64,000 nt of DNA from contig JAJFFY010000007.1 in assembly GCA_021776415.1 (NCBI GenBank), positions 1 to 64,000 of the forward strand, in the 5' to 3' direction. The notes beneath the pieces are model-generated. The model had not been told where the DNA came from and ran no database searches. It saw nothing but the letters and a program-made list of their open reading frames with translations. Made by a program: the position numbers and the translations under genes. Below are positions 16,531 to 26,595 of this stretch, piece by piece (position 1 is the first letter of the stretch; every line of letters begins with the position of its first letter). This stretch comes from Hyphococcus sp. (GTDB lineage Bacteria > Pseudomonadota > Alphaproteobacteria > Caulobacterales > Parvularculaceae).

Positions 16531-19206
16531 ATGATACCCGGACGCGATTCGCTGAAAACCAAAAAAACCCTCAAAGCCGCCGGCAAAGACTACGCCTATT
16601 ACAGCCTCGCTGAGGCGGGCGCCCAAATCGGCGATATTTCGCGTCTGCCGTTTTCGCTCAAGGTGCTGCTCGAAAACCTCTTGCGGTTTGAAGATGATCG
16701 CTCGGTCACGGTCGATGACATCAAGGCTTTCGCGCAATGGGCCAAGGCCGGTAAATCAACCCGCGAGATTGCCTATCGGCCGGCCCGCGTGTTGATGCAG
16801 GATTTCACCGGCGTTCCGGCGGTAGTCGATCTTGCCGCGATGCGTGATGCGATGAAGGCGCTCGGCGAGGACCCGGAAAAGATCAACCCGCAAGCGCCGG
16901 TTGATCTGGTCATCGACCACTCGGTGATGGTCGATTATTTCGGTGCGTCCGATGCGTTCGGAAAAAATGTCACGCGCGAATATGAACGCAATGGCGAGCG
17001 CTACAAATTCCTGAAATGGGGCGAGCGCGCGTTCGATAATTTCCGCGTTGTGCCGCCGGGCACCGGCATCTGCCACCAGGTCAATCTTGAATATCTTGCG
17101 CAAGTTGTCTGGACCGCTGAGCATCAGGGCGAGACTTACGCCTATCCCGACACGCTTGTGGGCACTGACAGCCACACCACCATGGTCAACGGGCTGGCGG
17201 TGCTTGGCTGGGGCGTCGGCGGTATTGAAGCGGAAGCGGCGATGCTGGGTCAGCCGATCTCAATGCTGCTCCCGGAAGTGATCGGCTTAAAGCTGACCAA
17301 CAAAATGCCCGAAGGCGCGACCGCAACCGACCTTGTGCTGATGGTCGTTGAATTGCTGCGCAAGAAAGGCGTGGTCGGCAAGTTCGTTGAATTTTTCGGC
17401 GCCGGTCTTGACCATCTCTCGCTCGAAGATCAGGCGACGATCGCCAATATGGCGCCGGAATATGGCGCGACTTGCGGGTTTTTCCCGATTGATGAAGAAG
17501 CTTTGCGTTATATGCGCGCCACCGGTCGCGATGAGGACCGCATCGCCCTGGTCGAAGCCTATGCGAAAGAGCAAGGCATGTGGCGCGATGCGTCAACGCC
17601 CGATCCGGTGTTTACCGACACGCTCGAGCTTGATCTTTCCACTGTTGTTCCCTCCCTGGCCGGGCCCAAGCGCCCGCAGGACCGGGTGCTTCTCTCAGAG
17701 GCGCCGCAAGGTTTCGCCACCGCGCTCGACAAGGAATATGGTAATGCCGCAGAAGCCGGCAAGCGCGTCGCCGTTAAGGGCGAAGATTTCGACCTCGGCC
17801 ATGGCGACATCACTATCGCCGCGATTACTTCCTGCACTAACACATCGAACCCGTCGGTCATGATTGCCGCCGGTCTTGTTGCGCGCAATGCGGTGGCAAA
17901 AGGATTGACCGTCAAGCCGTGGGTCAAGACATCGCTGGCGCCAGGCAGTCAGGTCGTGACCGATTATCTGGGTGACGCAGGGCTCTCCGATGATCTCGAT
18001 GCGCTCGGGTTTAATCTTGTCGGCTATGGTTGCACCACATGCATTGGCAATTCCGGACCGCTTCCCGAGCCGATTTCAAACGCCGTCAATGAAAATGATC
18101 TGGCGGTGGCGTCGGTCCTTTCCGGTAACAGAAATTTTGAAGGTCGGATTTCCGCCGATATTCGCGCCAACTATCTGGCTTCACCGCCGCTGGTGGTTGC
18201 TTATGCGCTGGCCGGGTCGATGAACATCAACCTCACCACAGACTCTCTTGGCAAAGATAAAGAAGGCAACGATGTTTTCCTGAAAGACATCTGGCCGTCG
18301 AACCATGAAATCGCCGATGTTGTGCGCGAGCATGTCACCGCGAAGATGTTCGCGACCCGTTACGCCGATGTTTTCAAAGGCGACGACAAATGGCAGGCCA
18401 TCGCTGTCAGCGGTGAGGAAACCTATCAATGGCCGCCCTCGACCTATATCGCCAAGCCGCCGTTCTTTGACGGCATGAAACGCGAGCCGGAAGCAGTCAT
18501 GCCGATTGCCGGCGCGCGCGTGCTGGCGATGTTTGGCGAGTCGATCACCACCGACCACATCTCGCCCGCCGGCGCCATCAAGGAAGACGGGCCGGCCGGG
18601 GAATATCTAAAATCGCATCAGGTGCCGGTTGAAGGGTTCAACTCGTTCGGATCGCGGCGCGGCAATCATGATGTGATGATGCGCGGCACCTTTGCCAATA
18701 TCCGCATCAAAAACTTGATGCTGCCGGGCACGGAAGGCGGCGTCACCAAATATGCGCTGACCGGCGAAGAAATGCCGATCTATGATGCGGCGATGAAATA
18801 TAAGGAAGCTGGAACGCCGCTGGTGGTCGTTGCAGGCGAACAATACGGAACCGGGTCATCACGCGACTGGGCTGCGAAAGGCACAATCCTCCTCGGCGTG
18901 CGCGCGGTTATCGCCAAAAGTTTTGAGCGCATCCACCGCTCCAACCTCATTGGCATGGGCGTTCTGCCATTGCAGTTTACCGGCGATGATGGATGGCAGG
19001 CGCTTGACATGACCGGCGATGAGGAAGTGACCATACACGGCATCGACGACATCAGCCCGCGCGATACGATCAAAGCGTCGGTTAAATTCGCCAACGGCGA
19101 TGTCAAAGACATCGATGTTCTGGTGCGCATCGATACCGCAGACGAGCTCGACTATTTTCGCCATGGCGGGATCTTGCATTACGTCATCAGAAAGCTGGCG
19201 GGGTAG
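16531..19206 (+). CDS. acnA: Aconitate hydratase A
   Basis: The 891-residue enzyme isomerises citrate to isocitrate in the TCA cycle and glyoxylate shunt. The three [4Fe-4S] cysteines lie in [12 protein letters not shown] and [13 protein letters not shown]. Other AcnA/IRP signatures include [55 protein letters not shown] and [15 protein letters not shown]. Length is usual for AcnA. The ATG follows GGAGG by 7 bases. The gene is followed by several small hairpins and a terminator at 19292. Confidence 0.97.
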   Translation: MIPGRDSLKTKKTLKAAGKDYAYYSLAEAGAQIGDISRLPFSLKVLLENLLRFEDDRSVTVDDIKAFAQWAKAGKSTREIAYRPARVLMQDFTGVPAVVDLAAMRDAMKALGEDPEKINPQAPVDLVIDHSVMVDYFGASDAFGKNVTREYERNGERYKFLKWGERAFDNFRVVPPGTGICHQVNLEYLAQVVWTAEHQGETYAYPDTLVGTDSHTTMVNGLAVLGWGVGGIEAEAAMLGQPISMLLPEVIGLKLTNKMPEGATATDLVLMVVELLRKKGVVGKFVEFFGAGLDHLSLEDQATIANMAPEYGATCGFFPIDEEALRYMRATGRDEDRIALVEAYAKEQGMWRDASTPDPVFTDTLELDLSTVVPSLAGPKRPQDRVLLSEAPQGFATALDKEYGNAAEAGKRVAVKGEDFDLGHGDITIAAITSCTNTSNPSVMIAAGLVARNAVAKGLTVKPWVKTSLAPGSQVVTDYLGDAGLSDDLDALGFNLVGYGCTTCIGNSGPLPEPISNAVNENDLAVASVLSGNRNFEGRISADIRANYLASPPLVVAYALAGSMNINLTTDSLGKDKEGNDVFLKDIWPSNHEIADVVREHVTAKMFATRYADVFKGDDKWQAIAVSGEETYQWPPSTYIAKPPFFDGMKREPEAVMPIAGARVLAMFGESITTDHISPAGAIKEDGPAGEYLKSHQVPVEGFNSFGSRRGNHDVMMRGTFANIRIKNLMLPGTEGGVTKYALTGEEMPIYDAAMKYKEAGTPLVVVAGEQYGTGSSRDWAAKGTILLGVRAVIAKSFERIHRSNLIGMGVLPLQFTGDDGWQALDMTGDEEVTIHGIDDISPRDTIKASVKFANGDVKDIDVLVRIDTADELDYFRHGGILHYVIRKLAG

Positions 19207-19291
19207 TTTTCAAATCAAAGGGAAGCAAACTGCAAATACAATTGCAGGTTGTTTTGTAGTTTATTTACTACCTTGGGTTTGTGGATTGAAG

Positions 19292-19323
19292 CCAATACTT
19301 GAGTAGTCTCAAGTATTGGTTTT
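19292..19323 (+). terminator. Rho-independent terminator-like hairpin after acnA
   Basis: A perfect 12-bp stem CCAATACTTGAG/CTCAAGTATTGG (19292-19303 and 19308-19319) with a TAGT loop is followed by four T residues. It lies 85 bases after the acnA stop, and shorter stems (CTGCAA/TTGCAG, GTAGT/ACTAC) precede it. The stem is AT-rich and the T-run short, so termination may be partial. The only near-start codon of the next gene lies inside the right arm. Confidence 0.55.
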
Positions 19324-20143
19324 CAGGCAAATCGGGGCAGTCGAGATTTTCCGTCTGATAAATTATTTCATCTGGTGCATCGCATTTGTCGCCAGCAGCG
19401 CCGCCGTCGCTTCGCCCTGGGCGCGCGCCGACAACGAACTATTCGTTATAAGCCGCGCCGATTATTTCAAAGCCGACCTCGGTCCCGTCAACACCAATAA
19501 CGGGATTGTCGACAGCCGTTTTGAACGGCTCATGTCAAACACCTATGTTGAATACGGCTTGACCGAAAAAATAACCATCGGCGGCAAGGCGCTTTACGGC
19601 ACAAGCTGGTTGACCCGCGGCGCCGCGACCGAGGTAGCGTCAGGGTTTTCCGAAGTTGAAGGATATGCTCAGTATCAAGTGCTTCGGTCACCCGCCCACG
19701 CTAGCGCGGTGCGCCTTGTTGTTGCACGGCCCGCAAAATTCTCATCCGGATCGCGCCCGGAGTTGCAAAGCAACGGCGTCGATATAGATATTTCTACGCT
19801 ATACGGACGAAATATAATAAGCGCCCCAGTGAAGATTTTTGCAACTACGGAGATTGGCTATCGGAAAAGATTTAGCGACTCTGCCGATCATATTCGAATG
19901 GATGCAACGATTGGCGTCGAGCCGAGTGAAAGATTTCTGTTTCTGTTCGATTTTTTCTCAACGATTTCAATACAAAATGAAACAGCTGACGGCGCTGATT
20001 TCGACATTGTAAAAATCCAGCCCTCACTCCTTTGGCGGGCGAGCAAACGGTGGGCTTTTCAAGTCGGGATGACAGAAGAAATCGCAAGCCGAAACATTTC
20101 AACCGGCCGCACCTATTTTCTCGGCTTGTGGACGAGCTTTTAG
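19316..20143 (+). CDS. Predicted outer-membrane beta-barrel-type protein
   Basis: The product is about 275 residues, unrecognised by family. An N-terminal hydrophobic stretch (FRLINYFIWCIAFVASSAAVASPWARA) is a signal peptide. The remainder alternates short amphipathic strands with turn residues (NTYVEYGLTEKITIGGKALYG, EVEGYAQYQVL, IFATTEIGYRKRFS, LLWRASKRWAFQVGM) and ends in Phe, typical of outer-membrane barrels. The start is uncertain: the only upstream start is a TTG inside the preceding hairpin, so a rare ATT near 19351 is possible. The stop abuts the ATG of the glycosyltransferase, so both belong to one transcript. Confidence 0.6.
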   Translation: MVFRQIGAVEIFRLINYFIWCIAFVASSAAVASPWARADNELFVISRADYFKADLGPVNTNNGIVDSRFERLMSNTYVEYGLTEKITIGGKALYGTSWLTRGAATEVASGFSEVEGYAQYQVLRSPAHASAVRLVVARPAKFSSGSRPELQSNGVDIDISTLYGRNIISAPVKIFATTEIGYRKRFSDSADHIRMDATIGVEPSERFLFLFDFFSTISIQNETADGADFDIVKIQPSLLWRASKRWAFQVGMTEEIASRNISTGRTYFLGLWTSF

Positions 20144-21862
20144 ATGTTCGACAGCACGCCGAAATTTGACGCCGACAACGCGCCAGATGCAAAGGGGCCG
20201 CCGCCGGATATCGAACTACAAAAATTCGCTGACCTCCGCCGCTACGTAAAGTCTGGCAAAATTCCGTGGAGAAAAATATCTTCGTGGAAACGTGAAAACC
20301 TGTGCAACCAGGATATCTTGACGCGCGAAGAGGTCGGCTATCGCAACGGCATCCCGTTCCCGCTACGCGCGCATCGCTTTATGCCGAGGAAAATATTCCA
20401 GGAAAATCTTCGCGAACGTTTTGCTGACGAAATCTCGTCGGCGTCCGTTCACGATCTGCGCGAACAACACCCGGATCGATCCGCTGCCGGGGTTTTGAAT
20501 TTTGCTCAGAAAATTCTACTTGCTGTGTCAACATTCTTGGCTGTCATTGCGCTTATCAAATATCCGATGACGACCATTATTACAGCCAACACCGCCATCA
20601 CGACCTACTTTCTGCTTGCCATCTTTTATAGAATTGTTCTTGTTTTCACGCCGACTGCGCCGTTTAAAACTAAAGGCCGGCGTCTCGAGCTCGACGATGA
20701 TTTTCTTCCCACGATCACGATATTGCTGCCGCTTTATCATGACGCCGATGCGATAGTTACGCTCAGTCAGGCGATTGATCGGTTGCAATATCCGACTGAC
20801 AAAAAAGACGTAAAGCTTCTTGTTGAAGAGGATGATGATGCAACCATCAACGAGGCGCGCCGCCTCGGATTAGACGAGCGCTATGAGTTGATAACTGTCG
20901 CTGCTGTCGGCCCGCGCACAAAACCTAAGGCATGCAATTACGGCCTGCATCTCGCGCGCGGCGATTTGATTGTAATTTTTGATGCGGAAGACCAACCCGA
21001 ACCCGACCAGTTGCTCAAAGCGGCAAATGCTTTTCATAATAGCGATCGTCAGCTTGCCTGTGTTCAGGCGCGGCTTAATTATTATAACGCGAATGAAAAC
21101 TGGCTGACGCGGCTTTTCACGCTGGAATATTCTTTGTGGTTTGATTGGCTGTTGCCGGCGCTGCAAGCGCAGGGCGCGCCCATTCCGCTTGGCGGCACAT
21201 CAAATTATTTCAAGACCGACACGCTTATAAAAATTGGCGGATGGGATCCATTCAATGTTACCGAGGACGCTGATCTCGGCTTGCGCTTGTCAAAACTTGG
21301 CTACCGTGTCGAGATTTTGGATTCAACCACCTTTGAGGAGGCAAACTGCCGGACCGGAAACTGGATCCGTCAGCGCTCGCGGTGGATGAAGGGCTATCTT
21401 CAGACCTGGTTTGTCCACATGCGGCGTCCCGGTGATATCGTTGCAACGACGGGCTGGTCCGGTCTGTTGTCCATTCAGTTGTTCACTGCGGGAAATGTTT
21501 TCAGCGCGCTTATCAGCCCCATATTGTGGGCGGTGTTCATCGGATGGATGGTGACAGGATCGCCGTTGATCTCCGAAGCGTTTCCCGGGCCGCTCCTGTG
21601 GTTCAATATCTTTGCCCTGGTATTTGGTAATTTGTTTTTCATATTTCTCACCGTCATTGCGCCCTTGAAACGCGGCTGGCGGCATTTGTGCGTCTTTGGA
21701 CTTACTGCCCCGGTCTACTGGCTCCTGGCGTCGGTCGCCGCCTATAAGGCGCTATGGCAAATCATATTCAGGCCACACTATTGGGAGAAAACCGATCATC
21801 TCATTAGCGCCGTGGCCATTCAAAAACGCAAAGATGCGCTGCAGGATACAGCGAAAAAATAA
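20144..21862 (+). CDS. Membrane glycosyltransferase, family 2
   Basis: The 572-residue processive-type enzyme has a soluble N-terminal region (1-118), two membrane helices (about 121-168), and a GT-A catalytic domain with TILLPLYHDA (192-201), DAED (280-283), TEDADL (373-378) and QRSRW (410-414). Three or four further helices complete it (about 435-560). The D, DxD, TED and QxxRW set is that of cellulose/hyaluronan-synthase-like GT2 enzymes, which extend a beta-linked glycan while exporting it. No PilZ domain is visible. The immediately upstream barrel-like gene could form the outer-membrane part of the same export path. The glycan is unknown. Confidence 0.82.
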   Translation: MFDSTPKFDADNAPDAKGPPPDIELQKFADLRRYVKSGKIPWRKISSWKRENLCNQDILTREEVGYRNGIPFPLRAHRFMPRKIFQENLRERFADEISSASVHDLREQHPDRSAAGVLNFAQKILLAVSTFLAVIALIKYPMTTIITANTAITTYFLLAIFYRIVLVFTPTAPFKTKGRRLELDDDFLPTITILLPLYHDADAIVTLSQAIDRLQYPTDKKDVKLLVEEDDDATINEARRLGLDERYELITVAAVGPRTKPKACNYGLHLARGDLIVIFDAEDQPEPDQLLKAANAFHNSDRQLACVQARLNYYNANENWLTRLFTLEYSLWFDWLLPALQAQGAPIPLGGTSNYFKTDTLIKIGGWDPFNVTEDADLGLRLSKLGYRVEILDSTTFEEANCRTGNWIRQRSRWMKGYLQTWFVHMRRPGDIVATTGWSGLLSIQLFTAGNVFSALISPILWAVFIGWMVTGSPLISEAFPGPLLWFNIFALVFGNLFFIFLTVIAPLKRGWRHLCVFGLTAPVYWLLASVAAYKALWQIIFRPHYWEKTDHLISAVAIQKRKDALQDTAKK

Positions 21863-21918
21863 AATTGGCCTGCGCAGCGATTGACATTATATCGTATCTA
21901 CAAAACCTGATGAGAGTT

Positions 21919-22770
21919 ATGAGCGCATTGGCTGGCCATCCCTATCGAAAAATGAACGGGCTCGGAAACGAGTTCGTTATTCTCGATTTGCGCCAGTCCG
22001 GCGCCAGCATCGACGAGGAAAGCGCGCGCCTGATCGCTGATCCGAAAACCGGCCCCGGTTGCGACCAGGTGATTTCTCTGGAAAACCGTCGCGGTGTCGA
22101 TGGCGTCTTCATGGGCGTATGGAACGCCGACGGGTCTGAAGTGGGCGCTTGCGGAAATGCAGCGCGATGCGTCGGCTGGCTGTTGATGGCAGAGACCGGC
22201 GCTGAAGAGGCATCGTTTACGACGCTTGCCGGCGCCTTAAGCGCATCAAAGGTTGGCGATAGCCGCATCGCCGTTAATATGGGCGAGCCAAAATTTCACT
22301 GGCGCGATATTCCGCTTTCTGAGCAGATGGATGATACAAGGTTTATCGATATTAAGCTCGGTCCCATCGACAATCCGGTTTTGTGGGGCCCGTCCGCTGT
22401 CAACGTCGGCAACCCACATTGCATATTCTTCGTTGACGACGCAGAAGCGCAAGCGCTTGATCGGTTTGGGCCGCTGATTGAAAACCACCCGCTGTTTCCA
22501 GAGCGCGCCAATGTTTCCGTGGCGGAAGTGCGCAGCAAACATCTCATCCGCCTTCGTGTCTGGGAGCGCGGCGTTGGCATTACCAAAGCCTGCGGCACCG
22601 CCGCCTGTGCGGTTGCTGTGGCCGCAAACCGCCGGCGCCTCACTGAGCGCAAATCAACGCTGATCCTTGATGGCGGCGAGCTGGCGGTGGAATGGCGCGA
22701 AGATAACCACATCATTATGACCGGACCAATTTCGGATGACGGCGAGGGTGTTCTTGCGGACAATATTTAA
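21919..22770 (+). CDS. dapF: Diaminopimelate epimerase
   Basis: The 283-residue enzyme converts LL- to meso-diaminopimelate for lysine and peptidoglycan. The two catalytic cysteines are Cys78 in GACGNAARC and Cys225 in KACGTAACA. KMNGLGNEF and NPHCIFFV are also typical. Two ATGs (21910 and 21919) are possible; the second has a GAGAG run just upstream and gives the usual N-terminus. tdk follows 2 bases after the stop, so they are co-transcribed. Confidence 0.95.
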   Translation: MSALAGHPYRKMNGLGNEFVILDLRQSGASIDEESARLIADPKTGPGCDQVISLENRRGVDGVFMGVWNADGSEVGACGNAARCVGWLLMAETGAEEASFTTLAGALSASKVGDSRIAVNMGEPKFHWRDIPLSEQMDDTRFIDIKLGPIDNPVLWGPSAVNVGNPHCIFFVDDAEAQALDRFGPLIENHPLFPERANVSVAEVRSKHLIRLRVWERGVGITKACGTAACAVAVAANRRRLTERKSTLILDGGELAVEWREDNHIIMTGPISDDGEGVLADNI

Positions 22771-22772
22771 CT

Positions 22773-23351
22773 ATGGCGAAGCTCTATTTTAATTATGCTG
22801 CTATGAATGCCGGTAAATCGACATCGCTGTTACAGGCGAGTTTTAATTACCGCGAGCGCGGCATGCACACATTCGAATTCACAGCAGAATTGGACGACCG
22901 CGACGATAACGGATCGATTTCATCGCGCATTGGTCTGAAGAAGGATGCTTATTGCTTTGCCAAGGATACCGATCTGCACGAAGTTGTCGCCGAACATAAT
23001 GCAAGGCGCAAAATAGATTGCGTTTTTCTCGACGAGGCGCAATTTTTAAGCGAGGCTCAAGTCATGCAATTGGCTTGCATCGTCGATAGGCTCAATATCC
23101 CGGTTATCTGCTACGGTTTGCGCACCGATTTTCGTAGCGAGCTGTTTGAGGGGAGCGCCCGGCTGTTAGCTATTGCCGATGAAATCCGCGAGTTGAAAAC
23201 GATTTGTCATTGCGGCGGAAAAGCCATCATGAACTTACGCATTGACGGGCAAGGAACAGCAGTCACGCGTGGCGAAACAGTAGAAATTGGCGGTAATGAT
23301 CGCTACACCGCACTTTGCCGAAGGCATTATTTCGAAGCCTTCGACGCCTGA
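22773..23351 (+). CDS. tdk: Thymidine kinase
   Basis: The 192-residue enzyme phosphorylates thymidine in the salvage pathway. A P-loop AMNAGKSTSLL (residues 10-20), the Walker B VFLDEAQFL, YGLRTDF (substrate lasso region) and zinc ligands in CHCGGKA and CRRH mark a type II (TK1-like) kinase of normal length. It follows dapF by 2 bases. It converges with the PEP-carboxylase-like gene. Confidence 0.95.
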   Translation: MAKLYFNYAAMNAGKSTSLLQASFNYRERGMHTFEFTAELDDRDDNGSISSRIGLKKDAYCFAKDTDLHEVVAEHNARRKIDCVFLDEAQFLSEAQVMQLACIVDRLNIPVICYGLRTDFRSELFEGSARLLAIADEIRELKTICHCGGKAIMNLRIDGQGTAVTRGETVEIGGNDRYTALCRRHYFEAFDA

Positions 23352-23382
23352 GCTTGCCGATAGGCGCGCCTTATTCTGCGCT

Positions 23383-26190
23383 CTAGCCAAAGGCTCCATA
23401 ATGGTTCGCTATTGCGTGGCTGATCGCGACCAACGCATCTTCAATTTCTTCGACCGGCTCAATGATATTGGCGTGAATTTCCGGATAGGCGCCGCCATGG
23501 ATATCATCATCGTCAATCGGTTCCTGTAGCCCCGACATCAGGTTTTCAGCCGGGCTTTCTTTCGGGAATATCTCTCGCAGCAACATTGCTGCTTCATCCA
23601 ACCTTAAATGCAAAGTCAGATCGATAAGGTCATGTTTATTGACGTCATGGCGGCGCGAAAATGCGGGTGTGCGCGCGACAATTGCGATGGCGCGCGCCAA
23701 TAAAGCTTGCCGCAACGCGTGCAATAGGCCGAGGTCGATCTCCATGCCGTCCGCCTGCCCCTGACCGTCGTTATCCGCCAGAGCATCGCGCAGCGCGTCT
23801 GTGGTGCGCAGATCATGCGCAAGATAATTTGCCAGCCGGTCAATTGATGTAGCGGTATCTTGATGCACTAAAGTCTGTAAAACGTTCTCATAGATTTCAG
23901 CATCTTTTGTTTTTCTGGCGTTGCCCGCAAGCGACGACCAATAAGATGAGGAATAGATACCCGCATAAGCGCGCAAAATTGTTACGCTTGTCAGCGCGCG
24001 CGCATTGAATGCCAGATGCATAAGCTCCCGCATGCGCGGCGAGGCGCGGACATGATCGATAAATCTGTCAACTTCACGCCCGCTCGCCACGCCGATGCCG
24101 CCCGAGACATTTGACGGTATCGCAAGCTGCTGCAAAATTGCGTTATGCGGGATTGCGCGCATCGACCGTATCTCCGCCGGCCCGGCGCCCTGGCGTGGGC
24201 GCTTTGCCTCGCGAGAGCCGGTTTTGTAGAGCAGGCGTTGCGGAAACCCGAACAGGAGATCGCGATAGTCTTCACGCTCATAAAGCGCTTCCTGCCAGGC
24301 TTTCAGGCCGCGGTAGAAATCCCATGAAAAATTAATGTCGTTATAAAACCGGTCGGAAAAATTTGGAGCCGGTGTTTCGCTGGCCTGCTCCCAAAGCATG
24401 CGTATGGTGGTTCCAGAAAGTGTTGGGTTTTGAAAATGGAAATAGCCTTCGCCGCCCTGGAAGCTGCATTCGCAATTGAGAAAGACACCTTCTTTTTGAA
24501 ACCGGCTTTTGACCCATGGGGTCGCAAGATGGTTCATCCGTTCGCGAAAACTGCCGGGATGGGCGCCGCGCCCCATGGACTCTCCATGCGTATTAAAAAT
24601 CAGCGCCTCAACATCAACCAGTCGCGCCTTGCCCAAGGCTTTAGCAAACAGGACCTGCAACCGTTCGATAGCAAGAGAGGCCGAGCACTGACCAATAAAC
24701 CGCCCGCTGTCGGAAAAGCCGATCTGAATGGTCATCCGGCCGCGCTTCTTCACATAGTCAATATATTCCGGATCAACTAACAATCGCTCGATAAACCGGC
24801 CACCGCGCTCCATCGCTTGCGACGTTTCAAACAAGGGCGAAATATCAAGTTTGTGATCAACGCCGTAAAGCCTGGCAAGATAGATCGCGCCCATCACCGT
24901 TGCCGGCGCATCGCATTCGGCGATCAAAAAACGGATTGGCGTGTCGGCGTCGATATGTTTTAATATCTGCGCACAAAGCATGAGTTGGCGGCGCGCCGTC
25001 ATCTGTTCGAGAAAAACAGAACCGAAGTTAATGTTGCGATGATCGGCGGTTTGCGCTTTGCGTGAGGCAATATCTAGAGCTGAGCGATCAAAGAAATCTG
25101 TGTCCGGATTTAAGCCAAGATCAGCTTTTAGCGCGGAACGCACCTGGGCGGCGTTCACGCGAAGATGAATGCGCGCGACACCCAAGCCGCAGGCTTCCAT
25201 TTCCGCCCGCAGCAAACACAGCGCCAGCGCTTTTTCTTCATTGGCCTCGCTGAGGATAATTCCTGATATTTCCTCGATGATCGGGGTAAGGCTGTTCAGC
25301 CTGTGGTCTTTTTGCTGGGTTAAAAAATTGGCCGCCGCGACGACGATTTCAGCGTCGTTAAGGTCGCCGGAAAATCGTTCCGCCTGTTGGCGGGTTAATG
25401 TACAAGCGCCAGCCAATCGGTCGTGAATTTTTTTAAGCCGCGCATCACCACCATCAGCCAATATGTCTTGCAGCGCCGACGCATATCGGTTCAGTTGCGC
25501 GGCTTTTTCTTCAAGCCGAATTCTAACTGACTGCCCCCAATGAATGTCAGTTCGGCCATCAAGGTCATACCCCACCCAGGTTGCAAGGCTGACCGGGTTT
25601 GGCGTCAACGATGTCCATTTATCGGGAAACTTTGTGCGGGCGCATTGGAGAATATCATTGTTAAGGTCGCGGACCGCATCTTGCGCCCTCGTGATCGCCC
25701 GGCGAACGTGGTCATGCTCATCTTGCAACGTGATGGTGTTGAGGCGGGTTGCAATTGCGCTTTCTGCTTCGGTGCGCCACTTTTGCAACTTTGCCGGCGT
25801 CTCGTCGCGGGGATATTGCGCGATCAGGTCAGACTTTGTTTCGCTCAAAGCAAATGTTGGATGCGCGGTAAAAACCGCTCCGACGCAGGTTTTCTCCACA
25901 CGCTGGCGAAAGGTATTAAAGTCGAGCTTGTCTAAAGCCTTCAGGCTGTCGCCGAGCCCGCTTCTTTGCGGATCATGGCGGAGGTGAAATTCCTTCGCGC
26001 GCGCTTCAAAAGCGTCCAGTTCAATCTCACAAATGATGCGATGAATGTCCGCTGTTGAAATGTTCCGGTTCTCGAGGTCGAGAAAAACTTCAGACGCAAA
26101 TTTCTGCACCGGATTGACCAACGGATCGCCAGCGCCGCCTTGTCTGATAGTCTCAAAATGACCCCGGAAAGCATCAGCGGTAAAATCCAC
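23383..26190 (-). CDS. Divergent phosphoenolpyruvate carboxylase-like protein
   Basis: The 935-residue length and several blocks match PEP carboxylase, which makes oxaloacetate from PEP and bicarbonate. FTAHPTF keeps the catalytic His (110), GSREAKR (658-664) matches GSRPAKR, and the MRAIPHN region is recognisable. Other signature blocks are altered: the usual GGDRDGNP reads GYDLDGR, SDSAKD reads SDSGRF (493-498), HGRGG reads HGESMGRG (535-542), TEQGE reads FQGGEG, and the usual C-terminal NTG is absent. Start is GTG behind AGGATG. It may be an active diverged enzyme or a paralogue with another role. Calling it plain ppc would overstate the evidence. Confidence 0.75.
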   Translation of the reverse strand: MDFTADAFRGHFETIRQGGAGDPLVNPVQKFASEVFLDLENRNISTADIHRIICEIELDAFEARAKEFHLRHDPQRSGLGDSLKALDKLDFNTFRQRVEKTCVGAVFTAHPTFALSETKSDLIAQYPRDETPAKLQKWRTEAESAIATRLNTITLQDEHDHVRRAITRAQDAVRDLNNDILQCARTKFPDKWTSLTPNPVSLATWVGYDLDGRTDIHWGQSVRIRLEEKAAQLNRYASALQDILADGGDARLKKIHDRLAGACTLTRQQAERFSGDLNDAEIVVAAANFLTQQKDHRLNSLTPIIEEISGIILSEANEEKALALCLLRAEMEACGLGVARIHLRVNAAQVRSALKADLGLNPDTDFFDRSALDIASRKAQTADHRNINFGSVFLEQMTARRQLMLCAQILKHIDADTPIRFLIAECDAPATVMGAIYLARLYGVDHKLDISPLFETSQAMERGGRFIERLLVDPEYIDYVKKRGRMTIQIGFSDSGRFIGQCSASLAIERLQVLFAKALGKARLVDVEALIFNTHGESMGRGAHPGSFRERMNHLATPWVKSRFQKEGVFLNCECSFQGGEGYFHFQNPTLSGTTIRMLWEQASETPAPNFSDRFYNDINFSWDFYRGLKAWQEALYEREDYRDLLFGFPQRLLYKTGSREAKRPRQGAGPAEIRSMRAIPHNAILQQLAIPSNVSGGIGVASGREVDRFIDHVRASPRMRELMHLAFNARALTSVTILRAYAGIYSSSYWSSLAGNARKTKDAEIYENVLQTLVHQDTATSIDRLANYLAHDLRTTDALRDALADNDGQGQADGMEIDLGLLHALRQALLARAIAIVARTPAFSRRHDVNKHDLIDLTLHLRLDEAAMLLREIFPKESPAENLMSGLQEPIDDDDIHGGAYPEIHANIIEPVEEIEDALVAISHAIANHYGAFG

Positions 26191-26505
26191 GAATTCATCA
26201 TCCTGTATAGTGTCGGCGCTCTTGTACTAATATGCCGGGTTCTTTCAAACAGCTTATTTCAAAATAAGCGGTGCGAGACCGATAATCTGTCATGGCGGAG
26301 CACTGAGGTGTTATTATTTGATAGCTCACGATAGTTTTTTGTTGATTGCCTATTCCTTACGGCAACGCGCCAGACCCAACCGGTTGATAGGCGGCGGCGG
26401 AGCTGCCGCTCGCAGGCGAAGAAAATGTCCTTACTGTGTACGGCTGCCACAAAGAGGAGACAAATGTTGCGGACCCATGACCGAAGCGCTATAGCGCAGC
26501 TCCTC

Positions 26506-26595
26506 GGAGAGGTGCCGGAGTGGTCGATCGGGGCGGTCTCGAAAACCGTTGAGCGCGCAAGCGTTCCGAGGGTTCGAATCCCTCTCTCTCCGCCA
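26506..26595 (+). tRNA. tRNA-Ser (anticodon CGA)
   Basis: The 90-base gene folds as a class II tRNA. The acceptor GGAGAGG pairs with TCTCTCC, followed by G and an encoded CCA. The anticodon loop TCTCGAAA has CGA at 26540-26542, reading UCG serine codons. A long variable arm (TTGAGCGCGCAAGCGTTCC) is typical of tRNA-Ser, and the T-loop GGTTCGAATCC is canonical. The upstream 26191-26505 holds the promoter side of the PEPC-like gene, an 8-bp GCTTATTT/AAATAAGC stem and a GCGCTATAGCGC palindrome. Confidence 0.96.

Noticed and set aside
26506-26595. tRNA-Ser as an integration site for a genomic island
   Set aside because: No integrase and no repeat of the tRNA 3' end was seen nearby; the following genes are core respiratory genes.
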